NCBI RefSeq assembly: GCF_003063265.1
Contig: NZ_NERU01000014.1
Location: 1 to 64,000 of the forward strand
Source: Limnohabitans sp. WS1
GTDB taxonomy: Bacteria > Pseudomonadota > Gammaproteobacteria > Burkholderiales > Burkholderiaceae_C
Direction: 5' to 3'
DNA length: 64,000 nucleotides
Part shown: positions 53,012 through 61,920 of the stretch, piece by piece
Numbering within the stretch: position 1 is the first letter of the stretch
How the letters are laid out: every line of letters begins with the position of its first letter
Translations under genes and position numbers: made by a program
The notes under the pieces: model-generated
What the model saw: only the letters and a program-made list of their open reading frames with translations
Databases searched by the model: none
Told to the model about the DNA's origin: nothing

Positions 53012-53380
53012 TCACAGGTCCCGATTCACAAGCGCCAGTTCCATGAACAAACTGTGCGCGTTGGCCTCGTAATCTGCGAACGGTGCTGAGAGCTTGAAAC
53101 CCATGCTCAGGTACAGCTGCTGTGCGGGCATAAATGCGGGATGTGTCCCTGTTTCCAAGCTCAATTTTCGATCGCCGCGCTGCATCGCCGTTTCCACCAC
53201 TCGAATAAGCAAAGCACGACCAGCGCCACGGCCACGGTGTTTGTCGGCTGTGCGCATGGTGATGTGGCTGTCTCTGGCTTGGACGGATGAAACGGAGCAT
53301 CGTGGCTGTTTGGCCAACAGCCAACCGGCAGCGGCTCCAGTGACCCATGACTTGATCCATGACGTGACCCATGATGTCAC
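53012..53380 (-). pseudogene. Truncated GNAT acetyltransferase
   Basis: The C-terminal half is intact (HRGRGAGRALLIRVVETAMQ, QQLYLSMGFKLSAPF), but the N-terminal part of the frame (MTSWVTSWIKSW...) does not look like a GNAT and begins at a GTG. Probably the end of a gene whose first half was lost; an ATG at 53257 (MRTADKH) could begin a short product. Function doubtful. Confidence 0.6.
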
Positions 53381-53414
53381 AATAAAATAATACCAAAGAT
53401 AACAATTAAACCTC

Positions 53415-54239
53415 TCACGCCGTCACGATCCACCCCTCCAGCGGATCACACGGCGGCAAGCCGTATTGCGGATGCCCCGCCTCGTGCTGTTGCTGCGCCC
53501 AGGCCGCTTGCATCAGGCACAAGGTGGCGTCGAGGGCATCGCCGCTGGCGTCGTCGGCGAGACGCCCCAGCAGCGCGTTGCTGGCCACCAGGCGCAGACC
53601 CAAGCGGGTCTGGCCGCGCTCCAGCGCACTCAAGAGTTCGCGCCGGGCCAGCAGGCGCTCGGGGGTTTGTTTGGCTTTGTCGTCGCTTTTGTAGCTCTGG
53701 TTGCACAGCACCTCACGCGCCAGCAAGCCGGGGTAGGCCTCCAACGCCACACGGCGCACGTCGCCTGCATGCAGGCCGGGCAGGTGGACACCCGCTTGGC
53801 GCAGCAGGGGCACGCCTGCGTGCAGCATGTAGGCCACGGGGGGGTTGACCCATTTCATGGAGGGGCTGGAACCCGCAGGCAGGTCGGCAGCGCGGTGGGC
53901 AAACTTGCCGCCTACGGGGCGGGCGTTGCAAAACGCAGCAAACTGCTCGCGGATGTCGCTGCGTTCCAAGGCGCAGTAATGGTCCATGCAGGCGGCCCAG
54001 TCGGTGGACCAGCCCAGCTTTTCGACCAATTCACGCGGCAGTCCAAAGGGCAAGTCAAAACCACCCACCCAGTCGGCGGGCTGCGCGAGCCAGTCGCCAA
54101 ACGCGGCCAGCGTTTCAAAGGTTTGCAGGGCTTGCAGCTGCACCCTGCCCTGCCGGGCCTGGCCCAGCGCCAGCACGATGGGTTTGCGTTTGCTGGGGCT
54201 GCTGGAGAAGTCGCAGCCGATCAGTGTTGTTGGGTTCAT
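53415..54239 (-). CDS. DUF429 domain protein
   Basis: 274 residues with the RNase H-like DUF429 fold: IGCDFSSSPSKRKP at the start (acidic metal-site region) and GGFDLPFGLPRELVEKLGW. Family role unknown, predicted nuclease-like. Runs two bases after the end of the EamA gene on the same strand. Confidence 0.82.
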   Translation of the reverse strand: MNPTTLIGCDFSSSPSKRKPIVLALGQARQGRVQLQALQTFETLAAFGDWLAQPADWVGGFDLPFGLPRELVEKLGWSTDWAACMDHYCALERSDIREQFAAFCNARPVGGKFAHRAADLPAGSSPSMKWVNPPVAYMLHAGVPLLRQAGVHLPGLHAGDVRRVALEAYPGLLAREVLCNQSYKSDDKAKQTPERLLARRELLSALERGQTRLGLRLVASNALLGRLADDASGDALDATLCLMQAAWAQQQHEAGHPQYGLPPCDPLEGWIVTA

Positions 54240-54240
54240 C

Positions 54241-55119
54241 TCACCACCCCAAAGCCATCACGCCTGCGGCAATCAGCACGGCCCCGGCAATGCGCGGCCC
54301 CCGGTCTTTTTCGCCCAGCAAATGGCCGCCCAGCAAGGCGGCAAACAGCATGGACACTTCACGCGCCGGGGCCACATGTGATAGCGGAGCCACCTGTAGG
54401 GCGTACAGCACCAGCACATACGACACAGGGCTGAAGATGCCGACGATCAAGGCGTAGCGCCGCTGCTGCAACCACAGCGCCCACACGGCTGGGCGGTCGC
54501 GCAGCAAAGTGGGCGTCAAAAAAACCAGCCGCACCAGATTGCCAAAGTAGTCCACCAAAACGGGCGACATCAGCGCCACCTTGACGGCGTAGCCATCGAC
54601 CATGGTGTAGCTGGCAATGAACAAGCCGGTGATGCCGCCATAAACAATGCCGGTGCGCACACGCGCTTTCTTCTCAGGGTCTTGCGCGGCCTGCCAAAGG
54701 CCCGGGCCGCCCGCAATCAAAAACACGCCGCCCACCACCCCCAAGATGCCGAAGAGGCCCAGCGAAGTAATTTGCTCGCCCAGGAAGAAAATCGCCACCA
54801 TGGACGACAGCAGCGGCCCCGAGCCCCTGGCCAGCGGGTAGACCACCGTCAGGTCGGCCTTTCGGTAGCCGCGCAACAAGACAATGAAGTAAAAGATGTG
54901 CAGCAAGGCACTGGCCAGCACCAGGCTCCACTCCAACAGACCCCAAGCGGGCACTTGTTGCCAGCCCATCCACAGGCCCACGGGGGCCCAAAACAGCATC
55001 AAAACCACCGAGGTGAAGGCCACAAAGCGCACGTCGCCTCCAGCCTTTTTGGCGGCGATGTTCCAGCTGGCATGGATGAGTCCGGCCAGAACAACCAGGG
55101 CAAGTGCACTCAGGGGCAT
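54241..55119 (-). CDS. EamA/DMT family transporter
   Basis: 292-residue membrane protein with ten helices and two EamA repeats (WNIAAKKAGGD near the start, YPLARGSGPLLSS). Exporter or importer of small metabolites; substrate unknown. It is close to DUF429 and follows the BLUF gene by 44 bases. Confidence 0.87.
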   Translation of the reverse strand: MPLSALALVVLAGLIHASWNIAAKKAGGDVRFVAFTSVVLMLFWAPVGLWMGWQQVPAWGLLEWSLVLASALLHIFYFIVLLRGYRKADLTVVYPLARGSGPLLSSMVAIFFLGEQITSLGLFGILGVVGGVFLIAGGPGLWQAAQDPEKKARVRTGIVYGGITGLFIASYTMVDGYAVKVALMSPVLVDYFGNLVRLVFLTPTLLRDRPAVWALWLQQRRYALIVGIFSPVSYVLVLYALQVAPLSHVAPAREVSMLFAALLGGHLLGEKDRGPRIAGAVLIAAGVMALGW

Positions 55120-55163
55120 GGGCGTGAAAAAGCCCCTTGCGGGGCTTGGGGTGAAGGGGCGTT

Positions 55164-55586
55164 TTAAGCCCGGCCGATGATGGAGGCCGTGGCCATCAGC
55201 TCTTCAAGCAAAGCCAATGAGACTTTACCCGAGACGTTGTAAGGGTCCAGCTCGGCTCGCTCGGAGTACTTGAGCAAGATGTTCGTGTTCACGCGCGAGG
55301 CATCGACCTGACCCATGGTCCAGCCACCAAAGCGGCGTTCAGAAATTTCTTCGTAATGCAGCAGCACCACATCTTTGTGTCGGGCATCTCTTTGGATGTG
55401 GCCGTACAACTCGCTCACTGCGGTACGACCGCCTTCAATGGCTTGCAAGAAAATGCCGCCGCCGTAACAAAGAATGCCGGTGATGCCACTGGTCGGGTTG
55501 AACTGGCGCGACTGAGCCAGAATGGATTCGATGGTCTCGGGGCGAGTATCCACCGCACGGCTGGCGTAAAGCAGGCGTACCAACAT
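55164..55586 (-). CDS. BLUF domain blue-light sensor
   Basis: 140-residue single-domain BLUF protein that binds FAD and responds to blue light. The key residues match AppA and PixD spacing: Tyr7, Asn30, Gln48, Trp89 and Met91. No output domain is attached, so it must act by binding a partner. The gene starts two bases after the stop of folE. Confidence 0.93.
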   Translation of the reverse strand: MLVRLLYASRAVDTRPETIESILAQSRQFNPTSGITGILCYGGGIFLQAIEGGRTAVSELYGHIQRDARHKDVVLLHYEEISERRFGGWTMGQVDASRVNTNILLKYSERAELDPYNVSGKVSLALLEELMATASIIGRA

Positions 55587-55588
55587 GG

Positions 55589-56371
55589 TCAGTTCTTTCC
55601 AGGAATCAATGACAGAAATTCACGGCGCAGATTCGGGTCCTTGAGGAACGCCCCGCGCATGACCGAATTGATCATCTTGCTGTCCATGTCTTTGACGCCA
55701 CGCCATCCCATGCAATAGTGGCTGGCCTCCATGACGATGGCCAAGCCATCAGGCTGGGTTTTGCGTTGAATCAGGTCGGCCAGTTGCACCACGGCCTCTT
55801 CCTGGATCTGGGGGCGGCCCATGATCCATTCGGCCAGGCGAGCGTACTTGGACAGACCGATCACATTGGTGTGTTCGTTGGGCAGCACACCAATCCAGAT
55901 CTTGCCGATCACTGGGCAAAAGTGGTGGCTGCAGGCGCTGCGCACGGTGATGGGGCCGACGATCATCAGCTCGTTGAGGTGCTCGGCGTTGGGGAATTCG
56001 GTGATCTCGGGGCCTTCGACATAGCGGCCCTTGAACACTTCCTTGAGGTACATCTTGGCCACACGTCGGGCAGTATCGCCCGTGTTGTGGTCGTTCACGG
56101 TGTCGATCACTAGGCTGTCGAGCACGCCCGCCATCTTGCTGGTGACTTCGTCGAGCAGCTTGTCCAACTCGCCGGGCTGAATGAACTCGGCAATGTTGTC
56201 GTTGGCATGGAAACGCTTGCGGGCGGCGTGGATGCGCTCTCGGATTTTTACGGAAACAGGTACGCCTTCGTCTTCGGGCGTGGGAGCAGAAGCAATCATG
56301 GCGTCTGGGGAATTCATTAACATGTTGAAGATACTACCAGCGAATGATCGACGCACAGCCATCAGGGACAT
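55589..56371 (-). CDS. folE: GTP cyclohydrolase I
   Basis: 260 residues from the ATG at 56371; the ATG at 56323 or 56317 would give a slightly shorter, more usual N-terminus. Zinc-site CSHHFCPV and the GLSKYARLAEW segment are intact. Turns GTP into dihydroneopterin triphosphate, the entry to folate and pterin cofactors. nudB, whose product uses this compound, is at the other end of the same gene run. Confidence 0.95.
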   Translation of the reverse strand: MSLMAVRRSFAGSIFNMLMNSPDAMIASAPTPEDEGVPVSVKIRERIHAARKRFHANDNIAEFIQPGELDKLLDEVTSKMAGVLDSLVIDTVNDHNTGDTARRVAKMYLKEVFKGRYVEGPEITEFPNAEHLNELMIVGPITVRSACSHHFCPVIGKIWIGVLPNEHTNVIGLSKYARLAEWIMGRPQIQEEAVVQLADLIQRKTQPDGLAIVMEASHYCMGWRGVKDMDSKMINSVMRGAFLKDPNLRREFLSLIPGKN

Positions 56372-56386
56372 CTGAAAAGGCTGCCA

Positions 56387-57613
56387 TCAATAACGATAGC
56401 CTGTTAAAAAAAGTGCCAAGCGCATCAAGCCAAATGCGATGCGGTCGCGCACACGTTGGTGCCATTGCCGCTGGCTGTAAACCCCCATTTCCACAAGCGT
56501 GCTTTGCGTGTCAATCACATGGCACAAACGACGATGCAAGCCTTGCGCAAATTCCCGGTCAGCCACCACCACATTGGCCTCCCGAGCAAGCAATAGGCTC
56601 AAAGGGTCCAGGTTCGAGGACCCCACTGTGGCCCAAGGCCGGTCATTGTCGGGATCGACCACCGCCACTTTGGCATGTAAAAAACTCGGCGCGTATTCAT
56701 GAATTTCAATGCCTGCGGCCAACAAGGCACCATACACGGGCTTGGCGGCATGGTATTGCATGAAATATTCATATCGACCTTGCAACAACAAGCGCACCCG
56801 CACTCCACGCTGGGCCGCGTGCACCAGCGCTTGGCGCAATCGGCGACCTGGCAAAAAATAAGCACTGGCAATCAGAACATCATGACGCGCCGAGCCAATC
56901 GCCTTCAAGTACGCTCGCTCAATTTGCCCTCTGTGCAACAAGTTATCCCGCAGTAAAAGACCTGCTCTTCCCTTGGCAAAACCATCCTTGGGGTGAAGCG
57001 CGTTGCGCTGCCAAGGCAAGGTCAGGCCTGCTGTTTTGAACAAACGGATGGCTTGGGGAATCTGGTGCCTGCGCACGCTCTCGACGCTTTGTAAGCGCAG
57101 CCTGAGTTGGGACATGGCTTCCTCGATGTGTGACACCAAATCACCCTGCACACCGACAGCGAAGTCCAAGCGCGGCTGACTCAATGGGCCGTGGTGCGGA
57201 TCATGCCAATCGTCCAAAATATTGATCCCGCCACAAAAAGCCATTTGTCCATCCACCACACAGAGTTTGCGGTGCAAACGACGCCAACGACTGGGGATGA
57301 GCAAGCCCAAAGCACCCAAGGGTGAATAAACATGCCATTCAACCCCAGCCACATCGAATCGCTTTCGCCATGGTGCAGGCACATTGGACGTGCCCACACC
57401 ATCGACCAGCAACCAGACATTGACGCCACGCGCAGCCGCTTTCTCCAATGCCTCTGCCACGATGAGCGCGGCACCATGAAAGTCAAAAATATAGGTTTCC
57501 AGCAAAACATGGCTTTGCGCTTGGGCCAAGGCCTGTGCCAATGATTCGAAATACGCCTGACCGCCTTCGATCAAGCGAATTTGATGGCCATCGCTCAACG
57601 CGTTGTGCCGCAT
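56387..57613 (-). CDS. clsB: Cardiolipin synthase ClsB
   Basis: 408-residue phospholipase D-type enzyme with two HKD motifs: HRKLCVVD (His114, Lys116, Asp121) and HAKVAVVD near residue 290. Makes cardiolipin from two phosphatidylglycerols, or from phosphatidylethanolamine for other Cls types. The ATG at 57613 gives a normal N-terminus; the longer frame is not real. Two bases separate it from the upstream phosphatase gene, which in E. coli YbhP-ClsB pairs is likewise adjacent. Confidence 0.93.
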   Translation of the reverse strand: MRHNALSDGHQIRLIEGGQAYFESLAQALAQAQSHVLLETYIFDFHGAALIVAEALEKAAARGVNVWLLVDGVGTSNVPAPWRKRFDVAGVEWHVYSPLGALGLLIPSRWRRLHRKLCVVDGQMAFCGGINILDDWHDPHHGPLSQPRLDFAVGVQGDLVSHIEEAMSQLRLRLQSVESVRRHQIPQAIRLFKTAGLTLPWQRNALHPKDGFAKGRAGLLLRDNLLHRGQIERAYLKAIGSARHDVLIASAYFLPGRRLRQALVHAAQRGVRVRLLLQGRYEYFMQYHAAKPVYGALLAAGIEIHEYAPSFLHAKVAVVDPDNDRPWATVGSSNLDPLSLLLAREANVVVADREFAQGLHRRLCHVIDTQSTLVEMGVYSQRQWHQRVRDRIAFGLMRLALFLTGYRY

Positions 57614-57615
57614 GC

Positions 57616-58371
57616 TCAGTCGTTCCAAGCGAATTCCGCCACCAAAGGCAAGTGATCTGACATGCGACGCCAAATGCGCCCCGAAGGCACCATGGCGTGC
57701 ACAGGCGTGAGCCCTCGGGCATAGACATGGTCCAACTGGTTCAGGGGTAAGCGTGAGGGGTAGGTGGGCGTCGACTGCTCGCGCCACTCCTGAAACCCCG
57801 CCAAGGCCATGCGTTGGCCCAGCCCCCGCCCCCAATCATTGAAATCCCCCGCGACCAAAACAGGTTCGTGTGAGGGAATTTCCTTCTCAATGTGAGAGAG
57901 CAATTGCTGGACCTGACGCACCCGACTGGAGGGAATCAAACCCAAGTGAACCACCAACACATGCACCAAACGGTCCACAACTTGCACTTGGGTGTGCAGC
58001 AGCCCACGTTGCTCAAAACGATGATCTGACATGTCACGGTGCTGGTGCGTCAAGACGGGCCAGCGCGACAACAGGGCATTGCCATGCTCGCCGTGACGGG
58101 TGATGGCATTGGTGTGATAAATGGCCTCATAACCCTCTGGGGCCAGGAACTCGGCCTGCGACTGTTCAGGCCAGCGACTGAAGTGTGCAGCTTCAAGGCG
58201 ATGCATGCGCCTGACTTCTTGCAAGCAAACAATGTCGGCATCGAGTTGTTCCACCGCATGTCCAAGGTTGTGGATTTCCAGTCGCCGAGCGGGACCCAAA
58301 CCTTGCACGCCCTTGTGAATGTTGTAACTGACCACCCTCAAAACCGGGTGTTCATGGCGCTGCGGGGTCAA
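57616..58371 (-). CDS. Endonuclease/exonuclease/phosphatase family protein (YbhP-like)
   Basis: 251 residues. VVSYNIHKGVQ, the CLQEVRR metal site, GDFNDWG and the final SDHLPLVAEF are the family core. This enzyme is usually next to clsB (ybhP). The likely start is TTG at 58371, sharing bases with the nudB TGA (TTGA), which implies translational coupling; no ATG is available in this phase near there. Confidence 0.85.
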   Translation of the reverse strand: MTPQRHEHPVLRVVSYNIHKGVQGLGPARRLEIHNLGHAVEQLDADIVCLQEVRRMHRLEAAHFSRWPEQSQAEFLAPEGYEAIYHTNAITRHGEHGNALLSRWPVLTHQHRDMSDHRFEQRGLLHTQVQVVDRLVHVLVVHLGLIPSSRVRQVQQLLSHIEKEIPSHEPVLVAGDFNDWGRGLGQRMALAGFQEWREQSTPTYPSRLPLNQLDHVYARGLTPVHAMVPSGRIWRRMSDHLPLVAEFAWND

Positions 58372-58841
58372 GGGGCGACCTGCTGCAAAAAACGCGGCAA
58401 CATCAGGATGGCCTCTGCATTGGAGGCTGAAAAACACTGATCTGCTGCGGCGTGAAGGGGTAACCACTGCGACTCGGTGTGCTCTTGCGGGCTCAACACA
58501 ATGGGATGATCTTGCGGCACCAACAAGCCAAAAACCCGCTCTGTGTTCCGACTGACATCAGGGTGATAACGCCAACGCCATTCTGGGTAGATGTCATATT
58601 GATTTTCAAGTTGCCAATCGTGCAAATGACAACCCGGGCTGTGCGCTTGGATGCCGGTTTCCTCGAATACCTCTCGCACAGCCGTGTCAGCCCAGCTCTC
58701 ATGGGGGTGGTCTTTGCTGCCGGTCACCGACTGCCATGTGCCCGAATCGGTGCGGCGAATCAACAAAACTTGACCCGCTGGGGTATGGATGACCACCAGC
58801 ACCGACTGCGGAATTTTGAAGAGTTTTGTCGTATCGCCCAT
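58368..58841 (-). CDS. nudB: Dihydroneopterin triphosphate diphosphatase
   Basis: 157 residues; the complete Nudix box runs from Gly41 to Ile64 with HPHESW, TAVREVFEETGI. It removes pyrophosphate from dihydroneopterin triphosphate, the step after FolE. First gene of the run nudB-EEP-clsB-folE-BLUF. About 200 bases of non-coding sequence before it hold a palindrome. Confidence 0.93.
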   Translation of the reverse strand: MGDTTKLFKIPQSVLVVIHTPAGQVLLIRRTDSGTWQSVTGSKDHPHESWADTAVREVFEETGIQAHSPGCHLHDWQLENQYDIYPEWRWRYHPDVSRNTERVFGLLVPQDHPIVLSPQEHTESQWLPLHAAADQCFSASNAEAILMLPRFLQQVAP

Positions 58842-59004
58842 GGCGACATTCTAGGGTGACACGCACAACCCTTGAGCAGCATCCAACTCACAAGAACACT
58901 GAATTCTTGACCCAAATCATGTGGCGGCCATCCAAGCCCGAAATTTGTGCTCTCGGCTCAGAACTGAAAAAACAATGGCCCGTTTTTGCTGTTTGTAGGG
59001 TGCC

Positions 59005-59021
59005 TTGACATGACATGTCAA
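59005..59021. promoter_or_regulatory. 17-base palindrome upstream of nudB
   Basis: TTGACATG A CATGTCAA is self-complementary about a central A. It lies about 165 bases before nudB and 46 bases from the 3' end of the receiver gene. Regulator unknown. The rest of 58842-59066 holds no gene. Confidence 0.5.
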
Positions 59022-59066
59022 AGACCAAGTTCTGAAAATCAGATGGGCTTGGGAGTGGGACGCAAG

Positions 59067-59567
59067 TCAAAGCCGATCAGAAAAAGCACTTTGACTTTTT
59101 TCAGGCAACAAATGGGCAAGCAATGATTTTTGAAGTGGTTTAGACAACACCTCCTGCATGCCTGCCAATTTGGCTTGCTCAACGGTGTGGGCATTCAAAT
59201 CAGCGGTTAAAGCCACCATGGTCACAAACGCTTGAGGCCCAGGCAATGCCCGAATGAGTCGGGCACAGGTCAAACCATCCATGAGCGGCATATGGATGTC
59301 CATCAAGACCAAATCAATGCCCCCCAACTTGGCCAACTCCAAAGCCTGAACACCATCCTCGGCATAACTGACACGATGTCCCATGCTTTGCAGCAAAACA
59401 CCCACCACCTTGCGGCTGAGTTCTTGGTCTTCTGCTACCAAAACATGGCAACCGTGTGGCTGAGGCGAATGTGCCGATGCAGATGGGGCTGTGTCTGAAA
59501 AAAATTCGTCAGTGGTCTTTGAATGGACGGAAAACCGCTCCGCTATTTTTTTTAATAAAGCGATCAT
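59067..59567 (-). CDS. Orphan response regulator receiver domain protein
   Basis: 166 residues: an N-terminal extension of 40, then one receiver domain with acidic pair Glu46/Asp47, phosphoacceptor Asp90 (LVLMDIHMP), Thr121 and Lys143. No DNA-binding output domain. The kinase is not in the window. It may act as a phosphate sink or by protein binding. Divergent from the ABC ATPase gene. Confidence 0.87.
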   Translation of the reverse strand: MIALLKKIAERFSVHSKTTDEFFSDTAPSASAHSPQPHGCHVLVAEDQELSRKVVGVLLQSMGHRVSYAEDGVQALELAKLGGIDLVLMDIHMPLMDGLTCARLIRALPGPQAFVTMVALTADLNAHTVEQAKLAGMQEVLSKPLQKSLLAHLLPEKSQSAFSDRL

Positions 59568-59669
59568 TGTGGGCAGATAAATACATGAATGTAATTTTTA
59601 AATGAACTTTAAACCCTTTCACCCAAGCACTCCAACATCTTGTGCTGACAAGCTTGCTAGGATGACGGC

Positions 59670-60269
59670 ATGCTGACCCCATCACTTTCACCATTTGTCA
59701 TTGAGGTGCACCAACTCCAAGGTGGCCCAGCCCATCAAGACCTTTTTAATGACCTCCATCACGGCTGGCCGCCTGGCGTGAACTGGATTTACGGAGAAGA
59801 AGGCTGTGGAAAAACCACGCTGTTGAGGCTTTTGGCGGGTGATTTGAGTCTCTTTTCAGGCGAAATCCGCAGGCCTTCGGGGGGTGTTTTCTGGGTCAAC
59901 TTGCAAACACCTGAATTCGACGAAGCCACCGTTCAAGAATGCTTGGACAAGCTAAGTCCCCTGTACCCAGGCTGGGACAAGTCACTGTTGGAAAGTTTGA
60001 CCGACGAGTTGTCCATGCGTGCACACCTGAACAAACGTCTGAACATGTTGTCAACCGGCAGCCGACGCAAAGTCGGATTGCTCGCCGCCCTGGCTTGCGG
60101 TGCCGATGTGACACTTTTGGATCAGCCCTTTGTCTCTTTGGACACCGCGTCCATCCGGATCATCAAATCCTTTTTGAACGAAGCGAGTGATCATCCCAGT
60201 CGGGCTTGGCTGGTGGCTGACTACGAAGTGCCCAGCGATATCCCTTTGGCATCCGTTCTTGGGCTTTGA
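59670..60269 (+). CDS. Degenerate ABC-type ATPase
   Basis: 199 residues. Walker A GEEGCGKTT (42-50) and the signature LSTGS (127-131) are present, but Walker B reads LLDQPF, with Gln152 in place of the catalytic glutamate, and the switch position after it (VADYE) has no histidine. No permease gene is next to it. It may be a regulatory or non-hydrolysing ATPase, or an enzyme in decline. Nearest in style to the CcmA-like group. Confidence 0.75.
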   Translation: MLTPSLSPFVIEVHQLQGGPAHQDLFNDLHHGWPPGVNWIYGEEGCGKTTLLRLLAGDLSLFSGEIRRPSGGVFWVNLQTPEFDEATVQECLDKLSPLYPGWDKSLLESLTDELSMRAHLNKRLNMLSTGSRRKVGLLAALACGADVTLLDQPFVSLDTASIRIIKSFLNEASDHPSRAWLVADYEVPSDIPLASVLGL

Positions 60270-60354
60270 TGCAGTCCTGCCGACAAAATACTGAAATTGC
60301 GCCAATCAAAGCGCTTTTTGCCCATCCCTCTTTCATCAAACCAAAAGCCATGAT

Positions 60355-60384
60355 GGGGGTCACTCGTCCACTGCCATGACCCCC
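60355..60384. other. Inverted repeat between the ABC ATPase and beta-lactamase-like genes
   Basis: GGGGGTCA (60355-60362) and TGACCCCC (60377-60384) pair around 14 bases, between convergent genes. No T run. Confidence 0.5.
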
Positions 60385-60410
60385 TTCGTACTGCTGCCGG
60401 AAGGCGGACA

Positions 60411-61673
60411 TCACTTTACCAGTGCGCCGTACACCAAATCCTGCATCTGTTCTCTGTAGTACTTGCGCAAGTCACCAGGAGCTGCAGTGCCAAACGCCAC
60501 CACCAACTGTGCCTTGGGGTCGGCAAAAAAGCCCGTGCCATTGGCGCCATTCCATGAATATTCGCCAGGGTTGCCAGGCACAGCGGCCAAGCCAGGCTCC
60601 ATTCTCACAGCCACGCCGAGTCCAAAGCCATATCCAGCGCGATGCGGCTCCACATTGGCCACGCGGTTTTGAATGCCTGGGCCCAGATGATTGCTGGTCA
60701 TCCATTGCACAAAGGCAGGACTCAAAATTTGTTTACCCTCCAAACTGCCACCGTTGAGCAACATTTGACCGAAACGCACGTAATCGCCCATGGTGCCAAA
60801 TGCACATGCACCTCCGCAGTCAAAGGTGGCGGGCTTGTTGATCAGTGCAATGGCCTGGGGTTTGCCATCCAATGGGTTTTGTGGAAAGGGTTGCGCCACT
60901 TTGGCACGCTGCGCATCGCTTAACTTGAAGGTGGTGTTCTCCATTTTCAAAGGTTTCCAAACAGTTTCGCTCAAGTGGTCACCCAGCGATTTTCCTGCTA
61001 CTTTTTCGACCACTGCACCCAGCACATCCACAGACAAGCTGTACTCAAAAACCGTTCCTGGTTGGTAAACCAGCGGCAGTTTGGTCAGCGCCTCTGCAAA
61101 CTCCTTGGAAGTGCCCATATAAGAAGCGGCACCACCACTGGGCCATAACGCCGCAATGGGACTGCCGCCATCGGGACGCCCACCATATGTGATGCCCGAA
61201 GTGTGACGAAACAGGTCATGAATCAAAATGGGACGTTTTTGAGGTTCCAAAGTGAACTTACCATCTGCCGTGGGCACCCCCACTTGCATGGCTTGATAAC
61301 CTGGGAAGTAGTCTGATAACTTGCTTTGCAATGGGAGTCGGGCCTGCTCAGTCAGGGCCAGAGCTCCGACAGAAGCCATGGGCTTGGTCATGGAAGCGAG
61401 TTGAAAAATCGTGTCGGTGGTGGCAGAAATACCCTTGGCCTTGTCTGCATGTCCAAACGCTTTGAAATAAACCAGTTTGCCTTGTCGGGCAATGGCCACC
61501 ACAGCACCGGGCACCCGCTGACGCGCCATCTCATCCTCTAAAAAGCGGTCAATATTGCGCAATCGCTCAGTTGACATGCCGACACTCTCGGGTGAAGCCA
61601 CTGGCAGGGGTTGAGCCTGCACAAATGATGCACAAGCAAGCGTCAGCGCTCCCAAATAAACGACTTTCAACAT
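60411..61673 (-). CDS. Class C beta-lactamase-like serine hydrolase
   Basis: 420 residues. Signal peptide MLKVVYLGALTLACASFVQA, cut after residue 20. The active-site SMTK (Ser94, Lys97) and EYSLSVD are typical of the esterase/penicillin-binding group. The ATG at 61673 has AAGGAG before it. Acts in the periplasm; it may be an esterase rather than a resistance enzyme. Confidence 0.9.
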   Translation of the reverse strand: MLKVVYLGALTLACASFVQAQPLPVASPESVGMSTERLRNIDRFLEDEMARQRVPGAVVAIARQGKLVYFKAFGHADKAKGISATTDTIFQLASMTKPMASVGALALTEQARLPLQSKLSDYFPGYQAMQVGVPTADGKFTLEPQKRPILIHDLFRHTSGITYGGRPDGGSPIAALWPSGGAASYMGTSKEFAEALTKLPLVYQPGTVFEYSLSVDVLGAVVEKVAGKSLGDHLSETVWKPLKMENTTFKLSDAQRAKVAQPFPQNPLDGKPQAIALINKPATFDCGGACAFGTMGDYVRFGQMLLNGGSLEGKQILSPAFVQWMTSNHLGPGIQNRVANVEPHRAGYGFGLGVAVRMEPGLAAVPGNPGEYSWNGANGTGFFADPKAQLVVAFGTAAPGDLRKYYREQMQDLVYGALVK

Positions 61674-61920
61674 GGCATTCTCCTTGGATGGATCAAAAAT
61701 GTCTGGTGATACTCCAGCACCGAAAAACTTTAGCACCCCCATTTCACTGCATGTGAGCCAAAGGCGTCACCACGCAAACACATCCAAGGGTCTGATTTAT
61801 CAACACCACCGCGATCCAGCAATGCCGCTGAACCGAAAACTGTGCACTTTGCACAACTCAACCGATCCAGCAAGTCATTTCAGCCGACATGCTTGGATGC
61901 AGACCAACCGTTTGGCGTCT

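Noticed and set aside
53400..53415. Possible attachment site near the truncated GNAT gene
   Set aside because: No integrase gene, tRNA end or matching direct repeat was found.
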